DNA of 64,000 bases from Deinandra increscens subsp. villosa (GCA_039602395.1 JBCNJP010000013.1:20753663-20817662); one strand, 5' to 3'. Counted from the stretch's first letter, positions 17,697 to 28,153 are shown. Translations and numbers: made by a program. Notes: generated by a model not told the origin, from the letters alone.

Positions 17697-18480
17697 CACT
17701 ACGTCAAAAAGTGGCTTTGACCACGGTTTTTTTTTGATAACGCATAGCCACTGTTTTGTAGAAAACGTGACCAAAGGTAAGAAATTCTCGTTTTAGCCAC
17801 ATATATTTTGTACCCGTGGCCAAATATATAGCCTTTGGACCCTTTTAGCCACGTATTTTTTTGTTTATGTGACAACAACAATCAGTTGTAGTGGCTTTAG
17901 CCACTGTTTTACAAAAACATGTGGCACTTATTTGTCACACTTAAAAAAGAGTGGCGAAATGCACCAAACGACGACGAAATTTTTATGATTTTTTATTCTT
18001 TTGACTAAAAAGGAATGTATGGCCACGCTTAAATAATGTTGTGTGACGAAAGAGTGGATTTTATTACTTAGTAAATTAAAAGAAAACAAAACTATTAAGT
18101 ATATATTATGTGTGGCTAAATGTGAGCAATGGCCACGCTTTTTACTTAGTTATGTGGCTAAAAGCTAGTACATATGGCCACTGTTATTAGGTTGTGTGAC
18201 TAAATATTAGATGACTAATGGTCACGGTAGGTTGTGAGTGACAAAAATCTATTACCTATGGCCACATATATTAACCGTGACTAAATGGTAGGTTGTGAGT
18301 GACAAAAATCTATTTTATGGTCACGGTAATATTAAACGCGTGGCGAAAAAGAGAAGATTTGTGTTTATATGTTTATCATTTTTTATTATCTTGTGATATG
18401 GCCACTCATATTAAACATTGGTTGCGTGACAAATTATGAGAAATGGTCACGGTATATTAATTTTAGGTGGCTAAAAGAAG
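17697..18480. mobile_element. CACTA transposon terminus with subterminal repeats
   Basis: CACTACGTCAAAAAGTGGC starts at 17697 precisely where the D RT is broken, preceded by a possible 3-bp duplication CCA (17694-17696). The next ~780 bp carry many copies of GTGGCTAAA, TATGGCCAC and GGTCACGG in both orientations. This is the subterminal repeat pattern of CACTA (En/Spm) elements, where the transposon DNA-binding protein docks. No matching far terminus (...GACGTAGTG) was seen, so the element may extend to the N gap. Confidence 0.68.
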
Positions 18481-20091
18481 AATACCAACAGTGTACGGCG
18501 CTTGTAATCATTACTATTTCATTTACTTTATCTTTCAAATCTCCATCTACCACACCCCTCGAGTATCGATATATACTTAATTATCTCTGTATCAGTTTTC
18601 ATCATCATCTCCACCATGACCCTTTTCTCCCAGTCTTTCTCTCTCTGTTTTTCGTCCATCATCGCCATCAAAAAATGTGTAATTGGCGTCATCCGTATGT
18701 GGAAAACGGTAAGTTATCATCTTCACCACTGAAATTATATTGAAATTTTCGTCTCAGATTTGGCAATTTTTTCTTGTGCAGGGAAAGATTGCACTCTGTA
18801 TCTCCTGCGAGTAGATTTTAAGTTATTGTGGAAACCATGGAGACGAGGAGTCTCTAATGGTTCATACAAATGCTTTACTGAGAGCAGATTTTAAGTTATT
18901 ATATAATTTCATAACAATCAGCAGTAAGGGCCCATGATGAGGTTTGCATGCCCTGTTTGTTGCAACCCTAAACTTGAACAAGGTAGTTGATCTCACTACC
19001 CTCCTTTCTTTCTTTTACTCATTCCTTGATTAATTTATAATGTGCTTGATAAATTATGATTTATTATTGTTATTAATAATAGAAGTAACTTTAGTTGCAA
19101 CATTGGGTGGTACCAATCACTCAAATGGCCCGGATAACGATGTTGGATTGTGGAAGGGGAACGATGTAGGAGATGTAGCAAAAGAGATGCGGACGAAGGC
19201 GGTAGGAAATCAGGTACCGTAAGTGGTTCAACGACACCAAGGGTTTCGGCTTCATAACTCCTGGGAGCAGATTTTAAGTTATTATATAATTTTGTAAAGT
19301 CAGCGGCAAGGGCCGGCACATGTTGTGGTTTGCAGCACCTGTATTGTCCAGGTGCTTCTCTCGCTTCTGGCCCCATGAACCTGATTTCTTCCAGCCACTT
19401 CAATTCTTCACCATTTTCAGTTAATCAGAAGCAAGTGCATGTGAGAAAGCAGCAAGTAGCTGTTATATGATGATTCTCAGACAATCTCTCTAGAGCACCA
19501 TGTGAGAAGCAAAGAGGGATTTGTCTTCAGCCGCTTCTTTTCCCTTTAAGTTAGTAGTTTTAAAGTTGTAATTTTATAGATCAATGTATTAATGGAATCA
19601 TACCCCCTTTGGATTATGTGTATGTAATTGTGTTTGTTAAAGCAACCATGTGAGAAAGCAAAGAGGGATTCGTCTTCAGCCGCTTCTTTTCCCTTTTATG
19701 TAATGAATTGATTTTTAATTTAATATAATGTATTTTCATTCGTTTCTGTTCATCTTCTCTCAATCCGGATGAAATCTTCTCCCTAAGGTTATAGTCTTCT
19801 ACATATATATATTAGGTTGTGTGACTAAATATTAGTGTATAAAGAATTGTATTCAACCAGAATGATTTTAATTCACTAGATAATGGGTTTAAATACATGG
19901 GAATATCCAATAGACTACGAACAGAAATAACAACTATAGTATATATAGTTCATCCTGAAGAACTCTAGTTTATCCGGTTCATCCTGAAGAACTGTAGTTC
20001 ATCCTGTTCTATTACCGAATAATTACTCTTGATCCTGAAGAACTCTAGTTCATCCGGTTCTATTCTTCCTGTTCTTCCTGAGGAATTATAG
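18481..20091. other. Probable CACTA interior, no firm gene
   Basis: Exon-like fragments with donor words (AACGGTAAGTTATC at 18706-18719) but no convincing protein. Duplicated blocks: GCAGATTTTAAGTTATTATA at about 18884 and 19267, and CAAAGAGGGAT...CAGCCGCTTCTTTTCCCTTT at about 19508 and 19661. A repeat family of CCTGAAGAACTCTAGTTCATCCGG words starts near 19950. The GTTGTGTGACTAAATATTAG word of the subterminal repeats recurs at 19814. Confidence 0.45.
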
Positions 20092-20528
20092 TTCATACGG
20101 TTCTGTTCTTGTTAGTTCATACGGTTTTGTTCTTGTTCCAATTTTTTGAAGAATTAAAATCTAGCCAGTTTATAAATCTTGTCATCCACTATTAGACAAT
20201 CAAAAATTATAAATTGTAGCAAACAAGGCTTGAACCTTCATACGGTTCTGTTCTTGTTAGTTCATACGGTTTTGTTCTTGTTCCAATTTATTGAAGAATT
20301 AAAATCTAGCCAGTTTATAAATCCTGTCATCCACTATTAGACAATCAAAAATTATAAATTGTAGCAAACAAGGCTTGAACCTTCATACGGTTCTGTTCTT
20401 GTTAGTTCATACGGTTTTGTTCTTGTTCCAATTTATTGAAGAATTAAAATCTAGCCAGTTTATAAATCCTGTCATCCACTATTAGACAATAAAAAATTAT
20501 AAATTGTAGCAAACAAGGCTTGAACCTG
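20092..20528. repeat. Tandem repeat, three copies of 145 bp
   Basis: TTCATACGGTTCTG starts at 20092, 20237 and 20382. The copies are nearly identical. Each ends in GCAAACAAGGCTTGAACC, whose complement GGTTCAAGCC resembles a tRNA-type B box. Confidence 0.92.
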
Positions 20529-20875
20529 GGTCAGTCAAAAGAAAGAAACTCACTACAAGATTAAGAAGAACCATTGAGACAGAAGTGTTAATTGGTTATA
20601 TTTTAACCAGAACTTATTTAATTACTCCCATCACATAAGAAATAATTGATAAACAAAATTTGCGTTGCTAAAGCTAATAAATAGACACGGTAAAAACAGG
20701 AATTGCGTGGTAAAGGTAATATATATACACGGCTATCTTGGCCTGACCTTTCCACTTCTTCCCACCATAGCTGGTAGCGTGCCCTGTCTGCCTTTAAATT
20801 TCCACTTTTTCACCACCAAAATTTTCTGTACGAACGTATTTCTTGATCAACAAGAAAAAAAACTTCGATCGATCA

Positions 20876-21424
20876 ATGGCTGCCTTTGGTAAACAATGGA
20901 GAATTAGGGGTGTTAATGAACCAGCACCCTACTATGGCAAGACTCCCCGTAAGTATATTTTCACTCAACAATGGCTGTACGTTTTTATTTTTAGGGTTTT
21001 ATGTTTTTTAGTTACTTACTCTCTACTCTGCATTTGGGTTTTTTACAGGTGGTCGGAGGTTCACCCTAAAGGTCCATCACTGTGGCGATTTCCACCGGAA
21101 TGCCGCCGGCCAGGATGTGTGGAAGGGAAAGGTAGATTATGTCGACTATGTCGACATTCGCAAATTTGATTGTCCATCAAATACGGGCTTGAGTACGCTG
21201 ATTTCATCACTCTCGAAGTTGTAAGGGATATGAAACTTCATCTCCAGGGACCAGAGGGGGAGAGAGAGCTGGATGTGTTTTTAATCCGGAACAGGCATTC
21301 CACCTATAGAACCTCCGAGTTGGGACCGAGATTGCCGCCTGGTCAAAATCTGTTTCCTGATGACAGCAGCAGCAGCATCAGCTTCTTGGATGATGAAGAC
21401 TATATATCGGATGCTAGGTCTTAG
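20876..21424 (+). pseudogene. PB1-like domain gene with one intron and a frameshift
   Basis: Exon 1 (20876-20948) encodes MAAFGKQWRIRGVNEPAPYY. Intron 20949-21048 is 100 bp with GTAAGT and TTTTACAG ends. Exon 2 continues GGRRFTLKVHHCGDFHRNAA, KGKVDYVDYVDIRKFD, then a one-base loss near 21169 shifts to the frame SIKYGLEYADFITLEVVRDM, PEGERELDVFLIRN, ending with an acidic Ser/Asp tail and TAG at 21424. FTLKVHH and DVFLIRN-type motifs mark the PB1-like domain found in many plant proteins near MULE-type transposases. The protein is short, with no catalytic domain. A 5' leader with a promoter-like region precedes it. It may be cargo of the surrounding DNA transposon. The identification is from memory of the family. 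Confidence 0.6.
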
Positions 21425-21476
21425 CTAGTTAGATAGATTTTTGTATAGGATCTGATGAAAATCTTTGTATAAAGAT

Positions 21477-21478
<2 letters not shown>

Positions 21479-21536
<58 letters not shown>
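21479..21536. repeat. AT microsatellite (58 bp)
   Basis: A pure AT run just after the PB1-like gene, a possible replication-slippage site. Confidence 0.97.
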
Positions 21537-21540
<4 letters not shown>

Positions 21541-22174
21541 GTTTTTGTAAGCTCTTCCTCATGTTTTGTTTTGGTTAACACCATTAATTATATAGACAGA
21601 TTTTATCTCAATCATTTAAGTTGATTTTATTCTAAATTTGATTATTGCAAGTAGATTTTACAGTCAACTGATGTGATTCTATCCACTTTAGAAGTAAAAT
21701 TTATCCTGTTTATAAATCATCTCATCCAACCATATCAAAATGCCAACATATACTAACATAACATATGAATATATACTTCATGTAAGATCACAGTACGTTA
21801 TGAGTAAAATGGAGTCTGCTATGATTCATTGAAAATGTGTATGTATTTATAATAGAAGAAAACTGGTTACCCATCCTGAAGAACTTTAGAACACTAGTTT
21901 ATCCGGTTCATCCTTAAGAACTCTAGTTCATCTTCTCTCAATCCTCATGAACTCTTCTTCCTGAAGAATTGTAGTTCATCCGGTTTTCTCTTCTTCCAAT
22001 TTACTTAAGAAGAAAAATGTGTATGTTATTAATTATAGATGAAAAGTGTATGAATAAAACTGTAACAACTATCATGTTAACATACAAACTGGAACAACTT
22101 ATGCAATTGTACACAAATACAGGGATCAACTCTTCTTCCAGCCAAGTTCATCCGGTTCCCATCTTGTTCTCCTC
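21537..22174. other. AT-rich spacer with CATCCGGTT repeats
   Basis: No gene. Words such as CCTGAAGAACT and GTTCATCCGGTT recur here (21876-21985, 22144-22158) and at 19950-20100, so the two sides of the PB1-like gene share a dispersed repeat. Confidence 0.55.
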
Positions 22175-23194
22175 TTAAATAGCTTGTAACCGAAATTTGG
22201 CCTTGTTACATAGGAGACTTTCATGAAAGGTCCGTGTCATTATTCTGCTCTCAGTATCACCAATCCTGATAATATCTCGTATCTCATCTTCAGAAAGCCC
22301 ATTTAGAGCATCCTGTAAGCTTCTAATTGTCTCACCTTCACTGGTGAAAATGTGATACATGTTTATTTCTTTCTTATACTCCCAGTTGGTCACCCTTTTT
22401 CTCTTAAAAAAAACCTGATGAAGCCTGTTAGTTATCATTATTAAATGGATTCGGTCTTTGTCATCCTGGCTCCATTCTGGATCTGGAACTGTACTATGCA
22501 TTGTGAATGACCCATCAGCTCTATAGACTACCAAATTTCCATCCTTATCAACTTCAAGTGTCGAAACAGGATTGTCAATGCTGCGTTGTGTGGCTTCGTC
22601 TACTTCCCCGTATAACTCATCCAAATACATCCTTATCCTCAGCATTAAGGATTCCTCTTGTGAACACGCACCCTTCATATCACCACGTGACTGTCTAACA
22701 TCACCCAACTCATGGTCAGTGAGGTTGTACATAGCTTCTTCAGCTGTAAACTTTAGTACCTCACATGAACTGGTTGTGAACAGGTATACTTTCGCTTCAT
22801 CATCATACCTCCAGGAGATGATTCTTCTCCTTTCAGCATGGACATCTCTGTATTCATCCTCCTCATTGATCACTTTTCCTTTTCCCTTCCTAGCCACTGA
22901 CTTCATTCTCTTGGTGGGTAGTTTTTCTGGTGACTTGGGTGGAGATGAGGGTTTTCGGGGTTTGTTTAGGTGAGGATGTGGTACAATGGGTGTGAAGTTA
23001 TCTGCTCTAAACTTTGGTGGAATAGGCTTTAATTTTACAGGTTTAGGATTTTTTTCTGGTCTACTAGTTCTAGCAGCAGGGTTTCTTCTGGGTTGCTGTG
23101 AGGCTAGAGTTCTGTTCAGACCAGAAAATGCACCTGGTAATGAGGGAGCAGTCGGTTGTGAGGCTATGTGTTGGGTTATATAACTATTTATCAA
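22175..23194 (-). CDS. Unrecognised basic/acidic protein ORF (about 339 aa, 5' end uncertain)
   Basis: A long open minus-strand frame that I cannot assign. The first ~100 residues are basic and proline-rich (PRKPSSPPKSPEKLPTKRMK, then RKGKGKV). A C-terminal folded region has the repeated pattern IISWRYDDEAKVYLFTTSS and VTNWEYKKEINMYHIFTSEG, which look like two related Trp/Tyr-containing beta modules (residues about 130-160 and 270-300), each followed by a helix (LSEDEIRDIIRIG; LTDHELGDVRQ). There is no ATG at the 5' end; the frame stays open to about 23227, reading GFIPLRTRVL. It could be an accessory or downstream ORF of a retroelement, or a CACTA cargo gene. It ends in Ile-stop at 22175. 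Confidence 0.5.
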   Translation of the reverse strand: MINSYITQHIASQPTAPSLPGAFSGLNRTLASQQPRRNPAARTSRPEKNPKPVKLKPIPPKFRADNFTPIVPHPHLNKPRKPSSPPKSPEKLPTKRMKSVARKGKGKVINEEDEYRDVHAERRRIISWRYDDEAKVYLFTTSSCEVLKFTAEEAMYNLTDHELGDVRQSRGDMKGACSQEESLMLRIRMYLDELYGEVDEATQRSIDNPVSTLEVDKDGNLVVYRADGSFTMHSTVPDPEWSQDDKDRIHLIMITNRLHQVFFKRKRVTNWEYKKEINMYHIFTSEGETIRSLQDALNGLSEDEIRDIIRIGDTESRIMTRTFHESLLCNKAKFRLQAI

Positions 23195-23298
23195 AACACG
23201 AGTACGCAGCGGAATGAATCCTATGAATTAATCTAACTAACCGGTTTTAGAACGTGTACCTTTTTAGCTCGGCAAGACTTGATCTCTTGGAGGATTTG

Positions 23299-23798
23299 NN
23301 NNNNNNNNNNNNNNNNNNNNNNNNNNNNNNNNNNNNNNNNNNNNNNNNNNNNNNNNNNNNNNNNNNNNNNNNNNNNNNNNNNNNNNNNNNNNNNNNNNNN
23401 NNNNNNNNNNNNNNNNNNNNNNNNNNNNNNNNNNNNNNNNNNNNNNNNNNNNNNNNNNNNNNNNNNNNNNNNNNNNNNNNNNNNNNNNNNNNNNNNNNNN
23501 NNNNNNNNNNNNNNNNNNNNNNNNNNNNNNNNNNNNNNNNNNNNNNNNNNNNNNNNNNNNNNNNNNNNNNNNNNNNNNNNNNNNNNNNNNNNNNNNNNNN
23601 NNNNNNNNNNNNNNNNNNNNNNNNNNNNNNNNNNNNNNNNNNNNNNNNNNNNNNNNNNNNNNNNNNNNNNNNNNNNNNNNNNNNNNNNNNNNNNNNNNNN
23701 NNNNNNNNNNNNNNNNNNNNNNNNNNNNNNNNNNNNNNNNNNNNNNNNNNNNNNNNNNNNNNNNNNNNNNNNNNNNNNNNNNNNNNNNNNNNNNNNNN
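23299..23798. other. Assembly gap of 500 N
   Basis: Exactly 500 N, the usual placeholder length; the real gap size is unknown. The gag/protease frame of D enters it from the right. Confidence 0.99.
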
Positions 23799-25431
23799 CT
23801 ACAGTTGCGATCCCAGCAGGTGTGGGGAAACGAACCATTCCATGTGGTATTGACACAATGGCCCCTATCATTTTCAATCCAGGTCTACCTATGATAACAT
23901 TGTGTGGTGATGGAGTTGCAACTATCACAAATGTCAACATCACCTCCCTGAAAAACTTGTCATCACCAAAAATTACAGGCAAAGTGACCTCCCCCATCGG
24001 GTGTACAATTTCCCCCGAGAAACCAATAAAGGGTGAATTATGAGGTTTCAACTTCTTTTGCACATCCGATCCCATCTTTCGAAAACATGATTCATATATG
24101 ATCTCAGATGCATTTCCAGTATCAAGATATGTTCTTTTCACCAGGAACCCAGCAATTCCAACAGTGATAACCACAGGATTTTCTTTTGCATCTTCACCTC
24201 TTATGGGAGGAAATATAATTTCGCACATTTTCCAAGCTTCTTCAACTGTCTTTGTTCGCACGTTCCTATGCCAAGTGTTAGGATTTTGCCTGATCATCCC
24301 TATAACATTTTTGGCATTTGCCATAGGGCGACCTTCTTGTATATTCTTCACCAAGTGAGACAACTTTCCAGATTTAATGGCCTTGTCTATCTCATTTCGC
24401 AAATATCGACAGTCATTTGTGTCATGACCTCTATCTTTGTGAAAATCACAATACTTTGTTGTATCTACATTTGCGCCCAAACGTGTTCTTTGAGGCTTAG
24501 TAAATTGCACATTCTCAGTTGCCAAAATTTCACTTGGTGTCTTAGTTAACATTGGGAACTCGTCTACCTTCGCCTCCCAACTTCTTTTATTTCTTCCAAA
24601 ATTCCCATCCCTTCTTCTATCATATGGTTGTGTTCTATACTTTCCCCAAGATTGACTTCTCTGTGGGTTAGTATTTTCATTTGCATTTATGCTCTTGGCA
24701 TTTGCATTTGCACCCTTTGAGGATGGCTTATGGGTATTTATACCCTGAATATTTCCTGAAGCACTTCGTCCTTTAACATAGACTCGCACTCTATCCATCA
24801 ACACTTCCATAGTTTTAGGTAAATCCTCATGTAATTTTTCTACTAAGTGTGAATGCCTCACCCCATGACAAAAACCAGAAATCCGCAACTGGTCTTGAGC
24901 ACCAACTATCTTCATAGTTTCATTATTGAAGCGAACCACAAAGTTTTCGAGACTCTCATCATTCCTTCGCCGGATATTATGAACTTCAGTGACTTCTTTA
25001 GTACACTTCCATTGCTGACTAAACTGTCTTAAAAACTTTTCCTTCAAGTCTTCAAATCCTACGATTTGAGCATTAGGTAATGAGTCATACCATACTCTGG
25101 CAGCTCCAGTAAATGTTTGGACCAGCATGTGGCACCACGTTTCTTCTGACCAACATTCTAAACGGGCTGCTGACCAAAAATCAAACACATGATCATCAGG
25201 ATCTGATAACCCTGCATATTTTTTCACAGAAGTAGGCATCTTCAATTTCTTCGGAAATCGTGCGTTAGCAATCCAGTTAGCAAACTTTGATTGCTCTTGC
25301 ATTGAGGGAGGAAAGTATGGTACAAATGCTTTTGCTGTCCCTGAAACATCCACACATGGAATATTAACCATGTGACACATATGCCTTTTTTGAAAAGGGC
25401 TTTTGGCTATTGCCTTATAAACAATCAACAA
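23799..25431 (-). CDS. gag: D gag core and aspartic protease (3' end in the N gap)
   Basis: One open minus-strand frame. Residues 50-230 are a Ty3/gypsy gag core: FWSAARLECWSEETWCHMLV, FTGAARVWYDSLPNAQI, FLRQFSQQWKCTKEV, ENFVVRFNNE. A His/Cys finger-like motif YCDFHKDRGHDTNDCRYLRN follows near residue 330, then an aspartic protease with TYLDTGNASEIIY (catalytic Asp-Thr-Gly) near 440 and IIGRPGLKMIGAIVS in the flap/C-terminal part. After the gap the frame reads only KSCRAKKVHVLKPVS and a stop (23233). The first codon is not firmly set; sequence upstream may be joined by splicing to the ORF at 26051-26497. No internal stop is seen, which suggests a fairly young copy. Confidence 0.82.
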
Positions 25432-26050
25432 TCATATACACATACGAGCCTCCACTTAGGGGGCAAGTGCAAGTGCATGTGCAAGTGTTCAAAATATTAT
25501 CGCTTGTAAGGATAGGCCTCGCATGGAGGGCTTTTTGACAGCGCATGTATGAGTGTCTAAAATGTTAACACTTGCAAAGGTAGGCCTCGCATGGAGGGCT
25601 TTTTGACAGCGCGTGTCATATATACAAGCATTTTCAATTTATCTAAATTACATGAGCATATGTATTATGCCATATGCCTTTCCCTCTTTTTTTTTATGAA
25701 AAAGAAACTGCACAACACGAAGGACACGCAGGTTGCGTGTTTTTGACTTTTGAGATTTTGTCTAGCATATCTTCAAGTCGTCATCTGGTTTTCCAGAATT
25801 GCGCGCCATTTTGACGATTATTCAAAAATTCAAACAGCACACCTTCAAATCTCCATATGATTTTCTGGAAATCGTTATTTAATCTACGTTTTTGTGTTTA
25901 TTTTGAATTCGTTTATTTCTTAAACGAGTTTCAAACAATGCATCATAATTTCATATAATTTGCCATGAATCGTAAGCATTCTTATGAATGTGTGTATAAT
26001 TGAAGATCGAAACTCTTAATTATAACAATTAGTAAATATAAGAGTTAAAT
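25432..26050 (-). other. Spacer between the two D gag ORFs, with a 68-bp tandem pair
   Basis: Non-coding. TAGGCCTCGCATGGAGGGCT occurs at 25513 and 25581. On the minus strand the first ORF contains CTCCAGGTAATCTCG, donor-like, so part of this spacer may be an intron in the leader or gag; no acceptor could be fixed. Confidence 0.5.
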
Positions 26051-26497
26051 TCAAACAATTACTCCATCAACGAGATTACCTGGAGATGTCGGCTTCTTAA
26101 TGAGGATCGGATCATCCTCGAGATCATCCAAAACATCATTCTGACTTGCCGTTTTTGACACCTCATGCTCAGGAGTGAATTTGAGCTTTGTTCGAAGTTC
26201 CTGAAGCCACAACTCTTGATCCTGTTTATCTTTCAATTTTTGAAGGATCTCCAAATTTCGTATCAGGAATTCATCATCGAATTCACATAAAACATCAGAA
26301 CTCCTCAACCGGCCATCTCCCTCTCGCTGATCTTTTATTAAATCATCATTATCCTTTTCGTGATTTGAAAACGAAAATAGCGAAGGTTTCATACTAAATC
26401 CTCCACCAGAACCTTTCGAGCTCATATCGCCCTTTCCTGCACTCGACGATGTAAGTACAGTGTTTTTCTTCGCCGAATCGCCAACTAATTTCTCCAT
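26051..26497 (-). CDS. D gag N-terminal or leader ORF (148 aa)
   Basis: It starts MEKLVGDSAKKNTVLTSSSA, 23 bp inside the primer site, in good position for the first ORF of the genomic RNA. The product is Ser/Gly-rich, then acidic (EKDNDDLIKDQREGDG), then a short coiled coil (RNLEILQKLKDKQDQELWLQ). I do not recognise a catalytic domain. It likely forms the N-terminal part of gag, separated from the core by the spacer at 25432-26050. It could be joined to it by splicing. Confidence 0.6.
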   Translation of the reverse strand: MEKLVGDSAKKNTVLTSSSAGKGDMSSKGSGGGFSMKPSLFSFSNHEKDNDDLIKDQREGDGRLRSSDVLCEFDDEFLIRNLEILQKLKDKQDQELWLQELRTKLKFTPEHEVSKTASQNDVLDDLEDDPILIKKPTSPGNLVDGVIV

Positions 26498-26519
26498 CCT
26501 TTCTCAAATTCAGTTAATA

Positions 26520-26533
26520 CACGGATGGCGCCA
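26520..26533 (-). other. Primer binding site of D (TGGCGCC type)
   Basis: Minus strand TGGCGCCATCCGTG, two bases inside the 5' LTR; it resembles the Tat/Athila-type sites. Confidence 0.85.
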
Positions 26534-26535
26534 AT

Positions 26536-26848
26536 TGATGAAGAATAAAATCCCACTTGCACGTAAAATGAAATTCTATACCTCACTCTTGAATTTGTAG
26601 AAAGAAGTAGGAGAGGATTATGGTTGAATGAAGATATTATATTGATTGATCAGTTTGTACAAATTCAGAATCTAGAGGGAAACACACACAAAAGGTGTAA
26701 AATCTCCTTTCGTTCCAAAAATCCTTTCTATGATTCATGAATGTTCTATTTATACTAACAACTTGGTTCGCAAGTTCCTTAATATGAAGCGGATGCACTT
26801 GCTGTCGGCTCCGTCGCAACTGCACCTTTCTCTCTTGGAGTATACAAT
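26536..26848 (-). repeat. 5' LTR of D, outer end shortened
   Basis: It matches 15970-16275 up to CTCTCTTGGAG, then only about 7 bases before GATTA; roughly 70 bp of the outer LTR are lost relative to the other copy. Confidence 0.8.
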
Positions 26849-27138
26849 GATTAAGCTCCGGGGGAGGTTGTACAGAACCCCCCCTCTCAACTACATAGAC
26901 ACTGGACAAAAACTTACAAAGAAATACAAAGATGAAACTATTTATACTTCTTAATTCTGTCTGAACTGGGAAGCTCCGAACTCTGTCCGAACTCCCTCCG
27001 AACTTGGAGTTCGTCCAAGGTTCGGATAACTCCGAACCTGGAGTTCGGCTGGGTTTCGGACCCCAGTGCATGTTTCCGAAAAATCAGTCTGTTTGACAAT
27101 TCGAACAGTAACGGCCACACAAGGTTCATGCTTCAACA
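26849..27138 (-). repeat. Element E, right arm: inverted LTR-like sequence
   Basis: On the minus strand it begins TGTTGAAGC and contains the same CCGAAC/GTTCGG palindromes, TATAAATAG and GTCTATGTAGTTGA as 15652-15893, then a GAGGGGGGGTTCTGTAC stretch. It is in inverse orientation to the left arm, and C pol resumes immediately at 27139. It could be a solo LTR or the remains of an inversion. Confidence 0.6.
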
Positions 27139-28153
27139 GGTACTCCATTCCTGACAATTGGGTGTTAATGCGTACACCAAGATATGACAACTCCTATGTT
27201 CTCAAAAACAGCTGAGATCATGCTCAGTTATGGCATAGGCGGTTCGGGAACATGAATCTGAAAAATCTGAATCGACTCGCAAGAGGAGGGCTTGTTAAAG
27301 ACCTTCCAATCAAAGATCTTGTGCTCAAGGAGAAATGTGTAGCATGTGCTAAGGGGAAGCAGCACAAACGCCCACACAAGCCAAAGGTGTTCAATAGAAT
27401 CTCATCAGTACTAGAGCTGCTTCACATGGACCTTTTTGGTCCAGTCAGTATGTTAAGCCTTAACCGATGTGCATTTTGCTTAGTTATTACTGATGATTTT
27501 TCTCGTTTCACGTGGGTGTTCTTTTTGTCAAAGAAAAGTGATGTTGCAGGTATACTGAATGCATTCCTCAAGCTTATTGAAAACAAGTTGAATATGAAGG
27601 TGAAGTCCATCAGGAGCGATAACGGGATGGAATTCAAGAATTGCATCATTGATGAATTATGCGCTGAGAAAGGAATTGAACATCAGTATAGTGCCCCCTA
27701 CACCCCTCAGCTAAATGGAGTAGCAGAGCGTCACAACCAAACTCTAATTGAAGCTACTCATACCATGATGTGTGATTCTAAGCTGCCAACGATGTTTTGG
27801 GCAGAGGCAGATAACACTGCTTGTTATGTCCAAAACAGGGTTCTTATCAATAAGCGGCAGCAAAAGACCCCTTGTGTATTGATTTACCATGCCAAGCCCA
27901 GATTGGGCACCTTTGGGCCTTTGGGTGTCTTTGCACTGGTTTAGTAAATACTGATTTACCAAAGTTTGCTGCTAAATTTGATGAATGTTATTTTGTAGGT
28001 TACTCTGCTAGCTTAGCCTATAGGGTGTTCAACAAAACAACCGGGATTGTAATGGAGTCCACCAATGTGGATTGGCTTGAAGAAAATCCATCAGATGGTG
28101 GAGTGGGTCCCGCCCAAGATTTTGACTACAATCAACTTTCTCCTCCGTTATGA
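27139..28153 (+). pseudogene. pol: Copia C GAG-pre-integrase and integrase
   Basis: YSIPDNWVLMRTPRYDNSYV continues the protease block; an internal deletion then leads to DHAQLWHRRFGNMNLKNLNR. In the zinc site the usual GH is GN (second His lost), while CVACAKGK keeps the Cys pair. The integrase core has MDLFGPV (first Asp), KSIRSDNGMEFKN (second Asp) and NGVAERHNQ (Glu), the DDE triad. After CYVQNRVLINKRQQKTPC the frame shifts near 27880 and resumes with LWAFGCLC...KFDECYFVGYS, ending by a stop at 28151. Integrase would join cDNA to chromosomes; this copy is broken by the frameshift and the lost ligand. Confidence 0.88.

Larger units (their letters stand above)
15970..26848 (-). mobile_element. 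Ty3/gypsy Tat-like element D, carrying a CACTA insertion and an N gap
   Basis: LTRs starting TGATGAAG lie at 15970-16351 and 26536-26848 (the outer end of the right copy is shortened). GATTA flanks both sides (15965-15969 and 26849-26853 by my reading). There is a TGGCGCC-type primer site and a purine tract. On the minus strand: gag N-terminal ORF, spacer, gag plus aspartic protease, then the N gap, foreign sequence, an RT fragment, an antisense ORF and the 3' LTR. The RT C-terminus, RNase H and integrase are missing. Gag type, protease and the antisense 3' ORF fit the Tat lineage. Confidence 0.8.

Noticed and set aside
19035..19403. Minus-strand 122-codon ORF as a host gene
   Set aside because: No recognisable domain; lies in duplicated, repeat-rich DNA with plus-strand exon-like signals.
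19804..19835. TAGTG at 19831-19835 as the far end of the CACTA element
   Set aside because: Only five bases match; the inner sequence does not complement CACTACGTCAAAA, and no CCA duplication follows. It is better explained as a subterminal repeat copy.
20545..20565. CACTACAAGATTAAG as a second CACTA terminus
   Set aside because: No subterminal repeats follow and no inverse partner is seen; probably chance.
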